NCBI RefSeq assembly: GCF_963924675.1
Contig: NC_089236.1
Location: 43,928,500 to 43,992,499, forward strand
DNA: 64,000 nucleotides
Direction of reading: 5' to 3'
Origin: Phocoena phocoena
Lineage: Eukaryota; Chordata; Mammalia; Artiodactyla; Phocoenidae
Shown here one piece after another: positions 46,200 through 58,657 of this stretch (position 1 is the first letter of the stretch; every line of letters begins with the position of its first letter). The notes beneath the pieces were generated by a model. It did no database searches and was not told where the DNA came from. It saw only the letters and a list, made by a program, of their open reading frames with translations. The position numbers and the translations under genes were made by a program.

Positions 46200-47580
46200 G
46201 TGTGGGTGTGATGGGGAAATTAAGGTGCTTCGGTGGAGACTGCTGTGCGTTTCCCTACCCTCGGCGTAGAGAGAGTTGGCTCCAAAGGGCTACGGGGCTG
46301 GATGTTGCTAAGGAGACCTAGGGGGTCCTGGGGTTAGTGTGTGTTCCAGCCGGAACCAGGGAGCCCACGCGATTTTCCTAGGTGTCCGGAAAACTCTACT
46401 GCCATCAAAGATATGCAGAGCAGAAGCTACGGCCTCATGGAAAGTGCTGCACGCCTCCGTTTCTGCAGGGCAAGTCCGGCCTTAACCTACAGGCATGTGC
46501 TCACACTGAGTGTCCCGTTAGCGACACAGCTTTGAAAGGTGCCGACTTTCCCCTGGAGTTGAGTGACTTCAGGTACGAGTTCCGCGAATTAGGCAAAGCA
46601 GAGTGTTTTCTCTGGGCAGCTCACACAATGGCGGCAACCGGTATTTCCTGGGCGCTTCGGACACACCAGAAATCGTGTCCTGAAGCTGTTTGAGGGCTCT
46701 GGAAATAGAGCTCTCCTCAAGGAACGCGCAGTGTGTTGCCCATCACTCGGCACGCATGGAGGGCATCCGAGGGGAAGACCACTGGGCCTCGATGTTGCTC
46801 AGCTGGTCCACTGGGGTCTGGAGATACTCACTGACAATGGAGGAAAATGGATGCAAACCAGAGGGGCCTACAAGTCCTCAGAAGGGTACTTCCCTGAAAG
46901 TAAAGGCGAAGAACTACTAAGAACTCGTGGAAACAGCTGCATGCCTCCCTTTCTGCCCGGCTACTCAGGGCCTAACCTGGAGGCAAGTTCTCACGTTGAG
47001 TTTCTCTTGACTTCTAGAGCTTGTCAGGCTGACCACCACGGCGGCCATGGAAGCACCTGGTTTAGACCGACCAAACTCAGTTTCTTCCCAGAAGCATTCC
47101 TACAGGGTTCCCAGGCCTGTCAACAGCAGGGATTTCAGGTAGCTTCAAGGCACCGTGAATGCAGCCTTCCAAATTGGAAAGCGAGGATGTTTAAATCAGG
47201 CCCCCGATTTCAGTCGCAAACACAGCATACATTGCTGTTGTTTCTAACAAGTCAAAAGAGACACATGGCCCCTTGTGTTTGCTTGCCTGAATCAGCTTCT
47301 CGAAGCAGGGGGTTGTGCATCAAGTGGACTGCCTCAACCAAGGAACGCCCTAGCTACTGCTCTGGGGCCTGTTGCTATTCAGAAGCATGCATTGCCACAG
47401 CAAGAAGCGGACTGAAATTGCAGTAAGAACGCAAGGGGACTTTCTTCTGGAGGCACGGTGACTTCAGGCAGGAGGTCCTAGATGGAATGCGAGGCCGAGG
47501 GTGCTCTCAGTGCAGGTCAAACTAGGGCAAGGCGTAAGACCTCAAGGCCTGTGAGACGTGCCAAAATTCTGTTCGTGAAC
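46200..47580 (+). repeat. satellite unit 18, type H, mosaic
   Basis: Type H bases ggttagtgtgtgttcc (46,332) and gcagaagctacgg (46,420) recur in unit 22. Private changes gtacgagttccgcgaattagg (46,573) destroy the minus-strand 88-codon frame. The 3' end (aagcatgcattgccacag, 47,384) is of type D. Confidence 0.94.
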
Positions 47581-48961
47581 GTGTGGGTGTGATGGGGAAA
47601 TTAAGCTGCTTCGGTGGAGACTGCTGTGCGTTTCCCTACCCTCGGCGTAGAGAGAGTTGTCTCCAAAGGGCTACGGGGCTGGATGTTGCTTAGGAGACCT
47701 AGGGGGTCCTGGGGTTAGTGTGTGTTCCAGCCGGGACCAGGGAGCCCACGCGATTGTCCTAGGTGTCCGGAAAACCATACTGCCATCAAAGATATGCAGA
47801 GCAGAGGCTACGGCCTCATGGAAAGAGCTGCACGCCTCCGTTTCTGCAGGGCAAGTCCGGCCTTAACCTACAGGCATGTGCTCACACTGAGGGTCCCGTT
47901 AGCGACACAGCTTTGAAAGGTGCCGACTTTCTCCTCGAGCTGAGTGACTTCAGGTACGAGGTCCGAGAAGTAGGCAAAGCAGAGTGTTTTCTCTGGGCAC
48001 CTCACACAAGGGCGGCAACCGGTATTTCCTGGGCGCTTTGGACACACCAGAAATCGTGTCCTGAAGCTGTTTGAGGGCTCTGGAAATAGAGCTCTCCTCA
48101 AGGAACGCGCAGTGTGTTGCCCATCACTCGGCACGCACGAAGGGCATCCGAGGGGAAGACCACTGGGCCTCGATGTTGCTCAGCTGGTCCACCGGGGTCT
48201 GGAGATACTCACTGACAATGGAGGAAAATGGATGCACCCCAGAGGGGCCTACGTGTCCTCAGAAGGGTACTTCCCTGAAAGTAAAGGCGAAGAGCTACTA
48301 AGAACTCGTGGAAACAGCTGCATGCCTCCCTTTCTGGCCGGCTACTCAGGGCCTAACCTGGAGGCAAGTTCTCACGTTGAGTTTCTCTTGACTTCTAGAG
48401 CTTGTCAGGCTGACCACCACGGCGGCCATGGAAGCACCTGGTTTAGACCGACCCAACTCAGTTTCTTCCCAGAAGCATTCCTACAGGGTTCCCAGGCCTG
48501 TCAACAGCAGGGATTTCAGGTAGCTTCAAGGCACCGTGAATGCAGCCTTCCAAATTGGAAAGCGAGGATGTTTAAATCAGGACCCCGATTTAATGCGCAA
48601 ACACAGCATACATTGCTGTTGTTTCTAACAAGTCAAAAGAGACACATGGTCCCTTGTGTTTGCTTGCCTGAATCAGCTTCTCGAAGCAGGGGGTTGTGCA
48701 TCAAGTGGACTGCCTCAACCAAGGAACGCCCTAGCTACTCCTCTGGGGCCTGTTGCTATTCAGAAGCCTGCATTGCCACCGCAAGAACCGGACTGAAATT
48801 GCAATAAGAACGCAAGGGGACTTTCTTCTGGAGGCACGGTGACTTCAGGCAGGAGGTCCTAGATGAAATGCGAGGCCGAGGGTGCTCTCAGTGCAGGTCA
48901 GACTAGGGCAAGGCGTAAGACCTCAAGGCCTGTGAGACGTGCCAAAATTCTGTTCGTGAAC
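47581..48961 (+). repeat. satellite unit 19, type C'
   Basis: Type C with the gagttgtctccaaagg and ggttagtgtgtgttcc bases of unit 12. Its 3' half has the ccccgatttaatgcgc form (48,584) of unit 16. Confidence 0.94.
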
Positions 48962-50342
48962 GTGTGGGTGTGATGGTGAAATTAAGCTGCTTCGGTGGAG
49001 ACTGCTGTGCGTTTCCCTACCCTCGGCGTAGAGAGAGTTGGCTCCAAAGGGCTACGGGGCTGGATGTTGCTTAGGAGACCTAGGGGGTCCTGGGGTTAGT
49101 CTGTGTTCCAGCCGGGACCAGGGAGCCCACGCGATTTTCCTAGGTGTCCGGAAAACTCTACTGCCATCAAAGATATGCAGAGCAGAGGCTACGGCCTCAT
49201 GGAAAGTGCTGCACGCCTCCGTTTCTGCAGGGCAAGTCCGGCCTTAACCTACAGGCATGTGCTCACACTGAGTGTCCCGTTAGCGACACAGCTTTGAAAG
49301 ATGCTGACTTTCTCCTGGAGCTGAGTGACTTCAGGTACGAGGTCCGCGAAGTATGCAAAGCAGAGTGTTTTCTCTTGGCAGCTCACAAAAAGGCGGCAAC
49401 CGGGATTTCCTGGGCGCTTCGGACACACCAGAAATCGTGTCCTGAAGCTGTTTGAGGGCTCTGGAAATAGAGCTCTCCTCAAGGAACGCGCAGTGTGTTG
49501 CCCATCACTCGGCACACACAGAGGGCATCTGAGGGGAAGACCACTGGGCCTCGATGTTGCTCAGCTGGTCCACCGGGGTCTGGAGATACTCACTGACAAT
49601 TTAGGAAAATGGATGCAAACCAGAGGGGACTACGAGTCCTCAGAAGGGTACTTCCCTGAAAGTAAAGGCGAAGAGCTACTAAGAACTCGTGGAAACAGCT
49701 GCATGCCTCCCTTTCTGCCCGGCTACTCAGGGCCTAACCTGGAGGCAAGTTCTCACGTTGAGTTTCTCTTGACTTCTAGAGCTTGTCAGGCTGACCACCA
49801 CGGCGGCCATGGAGGCACCTGGTTTAGACCGAGCAAACTCAGTTTCTTCCCAGAAGCATTCCTACAGGGTTCCCAGGCCTGTCAACAGCAAGGATTTCAG
49901 GTAGCTTCAAGGCACAGTGAATGCAGCCTTCCAAATTGGAAAGCGAGGATGTTTAAATCAGGCCCCCGATTTCATGCACAAACGCAGCATACATTGCTGT
50001 TGTTTCTAACAAGTCAAAAGAGACACATGGCCCCTTGTGTTTGCTTGCCTGAATCAGCTTCTCGAAGCAGGGGGTTGTGCATCAAGTGGACTGCCTCAAC
50101 CAAGGAACGCCCTAGCTACTGCTCTGGGGCCTGTTGCTATTCAGAAGCATGCATTGCCACAGCAAGAAGCGGACTGAAATTGCAGTAAGAACGCAAGGGG
50201 ACTTACTTCTGGAGGCACGGTGACTTCAGGCAGGAGGTCCTAGATGAAATGCGAGGCCGAGGGTGCTCTCAGTGCAGGTCAGACTAGGGCAAGGCGTAAG
50301 ACCTCAAGGCCTGTGAGACGTGCCAAAATTCTGTTCGTGAAC
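48962..50342 (+). repeat. satellite unit 20, type D
   Basis: Type D with the gtgatggtgaaatt start shared with unit 13. A private change is tctcctggagctgag (49,310). The long plus frame is open for 287 codons (49,325-50,188). Confidence 0.94.
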
Positions 50343-51728
50343 GTGTGGGTGTGATGGGGAAATTAAGCTGCTTCGGTGGAGACTGCTGTGCGTTTCCCTA
50401 CCCTCGGCGTAGAGAGAGTTGGCTCCAAAGGGCTACGGGGCTGGATGTTGCTTAGGAGACCTAGGGGGTCCTGGGGTTAGTCTGTGTTCCAGCCGGGACC
50501 AGGGAGCCAACGCGATTTTCCTAGGTGTCCGGAAAAATCTACTGCCATCAAAGATATGCAGAGCAGAGGCTACGGCCACATGGAAACTGCTGCACGCCTC
50601 CGTTTCTGCAGGGCAAATTCCGGCCTTAACCTACAGGCATGTGCTCACACTGAGTGTCCCGTTAGCGACACAGCTTTGAAAGATGCTGACTTTCTCCTCG
50701 AGCTGAGTGACTTCAGGTACGAGGTCCGCGAAGTATGCAAAGCACAGTGTTTTCTCTGGGCAGCTCACACAAAGGCGGCAACCGGTATTTCCTGGGCACT
50801 TCGGACACACCAGAAATCGTGTCCTGAAGCTGTTTGAGGGCTCTGGAAATAGAGCTCTCCTCAAGGAACGCGCACTGTGTTGCCCATCACTTGGCACGCA
50901 CGGAGGGCATCCGAGGGGAAGACCACTGGGCCTCGATATTGCTCAGCTGGTTCAACGGGGTCTGGAGATACTCACTGACAATGGAGGAAAATGGATGCAA
51001 ACCAGAGGGGCCTACGAGTCCTCAGAAGGGTACTTCCCTGAAAGTAAAGGCGAAGAGCTACTAAGAACTCGTGGAAACAGCTGCATGCCTCCCTTTCTGC
51101 CCGGCTACTCAGGGCCTAACCTGGAGGCAAGTTCTCACGTTGAGTTTCTCTTGACTTCTAGAGCTTGTCAGGCTGACCACCACGGCGACCATGGAATCAC
51201 CTGGTTTAGACCGAGCAAACTCAGTTTCTTCCCAGAAGCATTCCTACAGGGTTCCCAGACCTGTCAACAGCAGGGATTTCAGGTAGCTTCAAGGCACCGT
51301 GAATGCAGCCTTCCAAATTGGAAAGCGAGGATGTTTAAATCAGGCAGGCCCCCGATTTAATGCGCAAACACAGCATACATTGCTGTTGTTTCTAACAAGT
51401 CAAAAGAGACACTTGGCCCCTTGTGTTTGCTTGCCTGAATCAGCTTCTCGAAGCAGGGGGTTGTGCATCAAGTGGACTGCCTCAACCAAGAAACGCCCTA
51501 GCTACTCCTCTGGGGCCTGTTGCTATTCAGAAGCCTGCAGTGCCACCGCAAGAACCGGACTGAAATTGCAGTAAGAACGCAAGGGGACTTTCTTCTGGAG
51601 GCACGGTGACTTCAGGCAGGAAGTCCTAGATGGAATGCGAGGCCGAGGGTGCTGTCAGTGCAGGTCAGACTAGGGCAAGGCGTAAGACCTCAAGGCCTGT
51701 GAGACGTGCCAAAATTCTGTTCGTGAAC
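50343..51728 (+). repeat. satellite unit 21, type F (1,386 bp)
   Basis: Shares the F bases of unit 17. It has one extra base in gcaaattccggcc and a 4-bp duplication (atcaggcaggccccc, 51,339), which together explain its 1,386-bp length and break the plus frame at 217 codons. Confidence 0.94.
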
Positions 51729-53109
51729 GTGTGGGTGTGATGGAGAAATTAAGCTGCTTCGGTGGAGACTGCTGTGCGTTTCCCTACCCTCGGCGTAGAG
51801 AGAGTTGTCTCCAAAGGGCTACGGGGCTGGATGTTGCTTAGGAGACCTAGGGGGTCCTGGGGTTAGTGTGTGTTCCAGCCGGGACCAGGGAGCCCACGCG
51901 ATTTTCCTAGGTGTCCGGAAAACTCTACTGCCATCAAAGATATGCAGAGCAGAAGCTACGGCCTCATGGATAGTGCTGCATGCCTCCGTTTCTGCAGGGC
52001 AATTCCGGCCTTAACCTAGAGGCATGTGCTCACACTGAGTGTTCCGTTAGCGACACAGCTTTGAAAGGTGCCGACTCTCTCCTCGAGCTGAGTGACTTCA
52101 GGTACGAGGTCCGCGAAGTAGGCAAAGCAGAGTGATTTCTCTGGGCAGCTCACACAAGGGCGGCAACCGGTATTTCCTGGGAGCTTCGGACACACCAGAA
52201 ATCGTGTCCTGAAGCTGTTTGAGGGCTCTGGAAATAGAGCTCTCCTCAAGGAACGCGCAGTGTGTTGCCCATCACTCGGCACGCACGGAGGGCATCCGAG
52301 GGGAAGACCACTGGGCCTCGATGTTGCTCAGCTGGTCCACCGGGGTCTGGAGATACTCACTGACAATGGAGGAAAATGGATGCAAACCAGAGGGGCCTAC
52401 GAGTCCTCAGAAGGGTACTTCCCTGAAAGTAAAGGTGAAGAGATACTAAGAACTCGTGGAAACAGCTGCATGCCTCCCTTTCTGCCCGGATACTCAGGGC
52501 CTAACCTGGAGGCAAGTTCCCACGTTGAGTTTCTCTTGACTTCTAGAGCTTGTCAGGCTGACCACCACGGCAGCCATGGAAGCAACTGGTTTAGACCGAC
52601 CAAACTCAGTTTCTTCCCAGAAGCATTCCTACAGGGTTCCCAGGCCTGTCAACAGCAGGGATTTCAGGTAGCTTCAAGGCACCGTGAATGCAGCCTTCCA
52701 AATTGGAAAGCGAGGATGTTTAAATCAGGCCCCCGATTTCATGCGCAAACACAGCATACATTGCTGTTGTTTCTAACAAGTCAAAAGAGACACATGGCCC
52801 CTTGTGTTTGCTTGCCTGAATCAGCTTCTCGAAGCAGGGGGTTGTGCATCAAGTGGACTGCCTAAACCAAGGAACGCACTAGCTACTCCTCTGGGGCCTG
52901 TGGCTATTCAGAAGCCTGCATTGCCACCGCAAGGACCGTACTGAAATTGCAGTAAGAACGCAAGGGGACTTTCTTCTGGAGGCACCGTGACTTCAGGCAG
53001 GAGGTTCTAGATGAAATGCGAGGCCGAGGGTGCTCTCACTGCAGGTCAGACTAGGGCAAGGCGTAAGACCTCAAGGCCTGTGAGACGTGCCAAAATTCTG
53101 TTCAGGAAC
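51729..53109 (+). repeat. satellite unit 22, type H
   Basis: Shares gcagaagctacgg (51,949) and ggttagtgtgtgttcc with unit 18, following a type F unit as unit 18 does. A private cagagtgatttctctggg (52,127) and cctaaaccaaggaacgcac (52,861) add stops. Confidence 0.93.
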
Positions 53110-54489
53110 GTGTGGGTGTGATGGGGAAATTAAGCTGCTTCGGTGGAGACTGCTGTGCGTTTCCCTACCCTCGACGTAGAGAGAGTTGGTTCCAAAGGGC
53201 TACGGGGCTGGATGTTGCTTAGTACACCTAGGGGTCCTGGGGTTAGTCTGTGCTCCAGCCGGGACCAGGGAGCCCGCGCGATTTTCCTAAGTGTCCGGAA
53301 AACTGTACTGCCATAAAAGATATGCAGAGCAGAGGCTACAGCCTCATGGAAAGTGCTGCACGCCTCCGTTTCTGCAGGGCAAGTCCGGCCTTAACCTACA
53401 GGCATGTGCTCACACTGAGTGTCCCGTTAGCGACACAGCTTTGAAAGATGCTGACTTTCTTCTCCAGCTGAGTGACTTCAGGTACGAGGTCCGCGAAGTA
53501 TGCAAAGCAGAGTGTTTTCTCTTGGCAGCTCACACAAACCCGGCAACCGGTATTTCCTGAGCGCTTCGGACACACCAGAAATCGTGTCCTGAAGCTGTTT
53601 GAGGGCTCTGGAAATAGAGCTCTCCTCAAGGAACGCGCAGTGTTTTGCCCATCATTCGGCACGCACGCAGGGCATCCGAGGGGGAGACCACTGGGCCTCG
53701 ATGTTGCTCAGCTGGTCCACCGGGGTCTGGAGATACTCACTGACAATGGAGGAAAATGGATGCAAACCAGAGGGGCCTACGAGTCCTCAGAAGGGTACTT
53801 CCCTGAAAGTAAAGGCGAAGAGCTACTAAGAACTCGTGGAAACAGCTGCATGCCTCCCTTTCTGCCCGGCTACTCAGGGCCTAACCTGGAGGCAACTTCT
53901 CACGTTGAGTTTCTCTTGACTTCTAGAGCTTGTCAGGCTGACCACCACGGCGGCCATGGAAGCACCTGGTTTAGACCGAGCAAACTCATTTTCTTCCCAG
54001 AAGCATTCCTACAGGGTTCCCAGGCCTGTCAACAGCAGGGATTTCAGGTAGCTTCAAGGCACCGTGAATGCAGCCCTCCAAATTGGAAAGCGAGGATGTT
54101 TAAATGAGGCCCCCGATTTCATGCGCAAACACAGCATACATTGCTGTTGTTTCTAACAAGTCAAAAGAGACACATAGCCCCTTGTGTTTGTTTGCCTGAA
54201 TCAGCTTCTCGAAGCAGGGGGTTGTGGATCAAGTGGACTGCCTCAAACAAGGAACGCCCTAGCTACTCCTCTGGGGCCTGTGGCTATTCAGAAGCCTTCA
54301 TTGCCACCGCAAGGACCGGACTGAAATTGCAGTAAGAACGCAAGGGGACTTTCTTCTGGAGGCACGGTGACTTCAGGCAGGAGGTTCTAGATGAAATGCG
54401 AGGCCGAGGGTGCTCTCAGTGCAGGTCAGACTAGGGCAAGGCGTAAGACCTCAAGGCCTGTGAGACCTGCCAAAATTCTGTTCCTGAAC
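53110..54489 (+). repeat. satellite unit 23 (1,380 bp)
   Basis: One base is missing in cacctaggggtcctgg (53,225). It shares tcacacaaac and gcacgcagggc with unit 24, so these two are closely related. Confidence 0.93.
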
Positions 54490-55870
54490 GTGTGGGTGTG
54501 ATGGTGAAATTAAGCTGCTTCGGTGGAGACTGCTGTGCGTTTCCCTACCCTCGGCATAGAGAGAGTTGGCTCCAAAGGGCTACGGGGCTGGATGTTGCTT
54601 AGGAGACCTAGGGGGTCCTGGGGTTAGTCTGTGTTCCAGCCGGGAACAGGGAGCCCACGCGATTTTCCTACGTGTCCGGAAAACTCTACTGCCATAAAAG
54701 ATATGCAAAGCACAGGCTACGGCCTCATGGAAAGTGCTGCATGCCTCCGTTTCTGCAGGGCATGTCCGGCCTTAACCTACAGGCATGTGCTCACACTGAG
54801 TGTCCCGTTAGCGACACAGCTTTGAAAGATGATGACTTTCTCCTCGAGCTGAGTGACTTCAGGTACGAGGTCCGCAAAGTATGCAAAGCAGAGTGTTTTC
54901 TCTTGGCACCTCACACAAACGCGGCAACCGGTATTTCCTGGGCGCTTCGGACACACCAGAAATCGTGTCCTGAAGCTGTTTGAGGGCTCTGGAAATAGAG
55001 CTCTCCTCAAGGAACGCGCAGTGTGTTGCCCATCACTCGGCACGCACGCAGGGCCTCGGAGGGGAAGACCACTGGGCCTCGATGTTGCTCAGCTGGTCCA
55101 CCGGGGTCTGGAGATACTCACTGACAATGGAGGAAAATGGATGCAAACCAGAGGGGCCTACGAGTCCTCAGAAGGGTACTTCCCTGAAAGTAAAGGTGAA
55201 GAGCTACTAAGAACTCGTGGAAACAGCTGCATGCCTCCCTTTCTGCCCGGCTACTCAGGGCCTAACCTGGAGGCAAGTTCTCACGTTGAGTTTCTCTTGA
55301 CTTCTAGAGCTTGTCAGGCTGACCACCACGGCGGCCATGGAAGCACCTGGTTTAGACCAAGCAAACTCAGTTTCTTCCGAGAAGCATTCCTACAGGGTTC
55401 CCAGGCCTATAAACAGTAGGGATTTCAGGTAGCTTCAAGACACCGTAAATGCAGCCCTCCAAATTGGAAAGCGAGGATGTTTAAATCAGGCCCCCGATTT
55501 CATGCGCAAACACAGCATACATTGCTGTTGTTTCTAACAAGTCCAAAGAGACACATGGCCCCTTGTGTTTGCTTGCCTGAATCAGCTTCTCGAAGCAGGG
55601 GGTTGTGCATCAAGTGGACTGCCTCAACCAAGGAACGCCCTAGCTACTCCTCTGAGGCCTGTGGCTATTCAGAAGCCTGCATTGCCACCGCAAGAACCGG
55701 ACTGAAATTGCAATAAGAACGCAAGTGGACTTCCTTCTGGAGGTACGGTGACTTCAGGCAGGAGGTCCTAGATGAAATGCGAGGCCGAGGGTAATCTCAG
55801 TGCAGGTCAGACTAGGGCAAGGCGTAAGACCTCAAGGCCTGTGAGACCTGAAAAAATTCTGTTCGTGAAC
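54490..55870 (+). repeat. satellite unit 24
   Basis: Sister of unit 23. A private cctataaacagtaggg (55,406) stops the plus frame at 188 codons, and cctcggaggggaag (55,054) is private. Confidence 0.93.
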
Positions 55871-57252
55871 GTGTGGGTGTGATGGGGAAATTAAGCTGCT
55901 TCGGTGTAGACTGCTGTGCGTTTCCCTACCCTCGGCGTAGAGAGAGTTGGTTCCAAAGGGCTACGGGGCTGGATGTTGCTTAGTAGACCTAGGGGGTCCT
56001 GGGGTTAGTCTGTGTTACAGCCGGGACCAGGGAGCCCCCGCGATTTTCCTACGTGTCCGGAAAATTCTACTGCCATAAAAGATATGCAGAGCAGAGGCTA
56101 CGGCCTCATGGAAAGTGCTGCACGCCTCCGTTTCTGCAGGGCAAGTACGGCCTTAACCTACAGGCATGTGCTCACACTGAGTGTCCCGTTAGCGACACAG
56201 CTTTGAAAGATGCTGACTTTCTCCTCGAGCTGAGTGACTTCAGGTACGAGGTCCGCGAAGTATGCAAAGCAGAGTGTTTTCTCTTGGCAGCTCACACAAC
56301 CGTCGCAACCGGTATTTTTCCTGGGCGCTTTGGACACACCAGAAATCGTGTCCTGAAGCTGTTTGAGGGCTCTGGAAATAGAGCTCTCCTCAAGGAACGC
56401 GCAGTGTGTTGCCCATCACTCGGCACGCACGGAGGGCATCCGAGGGGAAGACCACTGGGCCTCGATGTTGCTCAGCTGGTCCACCGGGGTCTGGAGATAC
56501 TCACTGACAATAGAAGAAAATGGATGCAAACCAGAGGGGTCTACGAGTCCTCAGAAGGGTACTTCCCTGAAAGTAAAGGCGAAGAGCTACTAAGAACTCG
56601 TGGAAACAGCTGCATGCCTCCCTTTCTGCCCGGCTACTCAGGGCCTAACCTGGAGGCAAGTTCTCACGTTGAGTTTCTCTTGACTTCTAGAGCTTGTCAG
56701 GCTGACCACCACGGCGGCCATGGAAGCACCTGGTTTAGACCGACCAAACTCAGTTTCTTCCCAGAAGCATTCCTACAGGGTTCCCAGGTCTGTCAACAGC
56801 AGGGATTTCAGGTAGCTTCAAGGCACCGTGAATGCAGCCTTCCAAATTGGAAAGCGAGGATGTTTCAATCAGGCCCCCGATTTCATGGGCAAACACAGCA
56901 TACATTGCTGTTGTTTCTAACAAGTCAAAAGAGACACATGGCCCCTTGTGTTTGCTTGCCTGAATCAGCTTCTCGAAGCAGGGGGTTGTGCATCAAGTGG
57001 ACTGCCTCAACCAAGGAACGCCCTAGCTACTCCTCTGGGGCCTGTGGCTATTAAGAAGCCTGCATTGCCACCTCAAGAAGCGGACTGAAATTGCAGTAAG
57101 AACGCAAGGGGACTTTCTTCTGGAGGCACGGTGACTTCAGGCAGGAGGTCCTAGATGGAATGCGAGGTCGAGGGTCCTCTCAGTGCAGCTCAGACTAGGA
57201 CAAGGCGTAAGACCTCAAGGGTGTGAGACGTGCCAAAATTCTGTTCGTGAAC
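55871..57252 (+). repeat. satellite unit 25 (1,382 bp)
   Basis: Two extra T in ggtatttttcctgg (56,310) join two plus-strand frames into a chance 333-codon frame (56,053-57,054). The end has ctcaagggtgtgag (57,215), one base short, exactly as at the end of unit 27. Confidence 0.93.
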
Positions 57253-58657
57253 GTGTGGGTGTGATGGTGAAATTAAGCTGCTTCGGTGGAAACTGCTGTG
57301 CGTTTCCCTACCCTCGGCGTAGAGAGAGTTGGTTCCAAAGGGCTACGGGGCTGGATGTTGCTTAGGAGACCTAGCGGGTCCTGGGGTTAGTCTGTGTTCC
57401 AGCCGGGAACAGGGAGCCCACGCGATTTTCCTAGGTGTCCTGAAAACTCTACTGCCATAAAAGATATGCAAAAAAAAAAAAAAAAAAATATGCAGAGCAG
57501 AGGCTACGGCCTCATGGAAAGTGCTGCACGCCTCCGTTTCTGCAGGGCAAGTCCGGCCTTAACCTACAGGCATGTGCTCACACTGAGTGTCCCGTTAGCG
57601 ACACAGCTTTGAAAGATGCTGACTTTCTCCTCGAGCTGAGTGACTTCAGGTACGAGGTCCGCGAAGTATGCAAAGCACAGTGTTTTCTCTTGGCAGCTCA
57701 CACAAGGGCGGCAACCGGTATTTCCTGGGCGCTTCGGACACACCAGAAATCGTGTCCTGAAGCTGTTTGAGGGCTCTGGAAATAGAGCTCCCCTCAAGGA
57801 ACGCGCAGTGTGTTGCCCATCACTCGGCACGCACGGAGGGCATCGGAGGGGAAGACCACTGGGCCTCGATGTTGCTCAGCTGGTCCACCGGGGTCTGGAG
57901 ATACTCACTGACAATGGAGGAAAATGGATGCAAACCAGAGGGGTCTACGAGTCCTCAGAAGGGTACTTCCCTGAAAGTAAAGGCGAAGAGCTACTAAGAA
58001 CTCGTGGAAACAGCTGCATGCCTCCCTTTCTGCCCGGCTACTCAGGGCCTAACCTGGAGGCAAATTATCACGTTGAGTTTCTCTTGACTTCTAGAGCTTG
58101 TCAGGCTGACCAACACGAAGGCCATGGAAGCACCTGGTTTAGACCGAGCAAACTCAGTTTCTTCCCAGAAGCATTCCTACAGGGTTCCCAGGCCTGTCAA
58201 CAGCAGGGATTTCAGGTAGCTTCAAGGCACCGTGAATGCAGCCTTCCAAATTGGAAAGCGAGGATGTTTAAATCAGGCCCCCGATTTCATGCGCAAACAC
58301 AGCATACATTGCTGTTGTTTCTAACATGTCAAAAGAGACACATGGCCCCTTGTGTTTGCTTGCCTGAATCAGCTTCTCGAAGCAGGGGGTTGTACATCAA
58401 GCGGACTGCCTCAACCAAGGAACGCCCTAGCTACTCCTCTGGGGCCTGTTGCTATTCAGAAGCCTGCATTGCCACCGAAAGAACCGGACTGTAATTGCAG
58501 TAAGAACGCAAGGGGACTTTCTTCTGGAGGCACGGTGACTTCAGGCAGGAGGTCCTAGATGAAATGCGAGGCCGAGGGTGCTCTCAGTGCAGGTCAGACT
58601 AGGGCAAGGCGTAAGACCTTAAGGCCTGTGAGACGTGCCAAAATTCTGTTCCTGAAC
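57253..58657 (+). repeat. satellite unit 26 with poly(A) insertion (1,405 bp)
   Basis: Carries a 24-bp insertion (19 A, 57,470-57,488, plus a repeated tatgc) in the short arm. Its start region matches the start of unit 28, including gtggaaactgctgtgcg. Confidence 0.94.
57459..57500 (+). other. poly(A) insertion with flanking repeat, unit 26
   Basis: aaaagatatgc is followed by 19 A and then tatgcagagc. The repeated tatgc on both sides looks like a short target-site duplication around a tail-only retroposon insertion, although slippage cannot be excluded. Confidence 0.7.
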
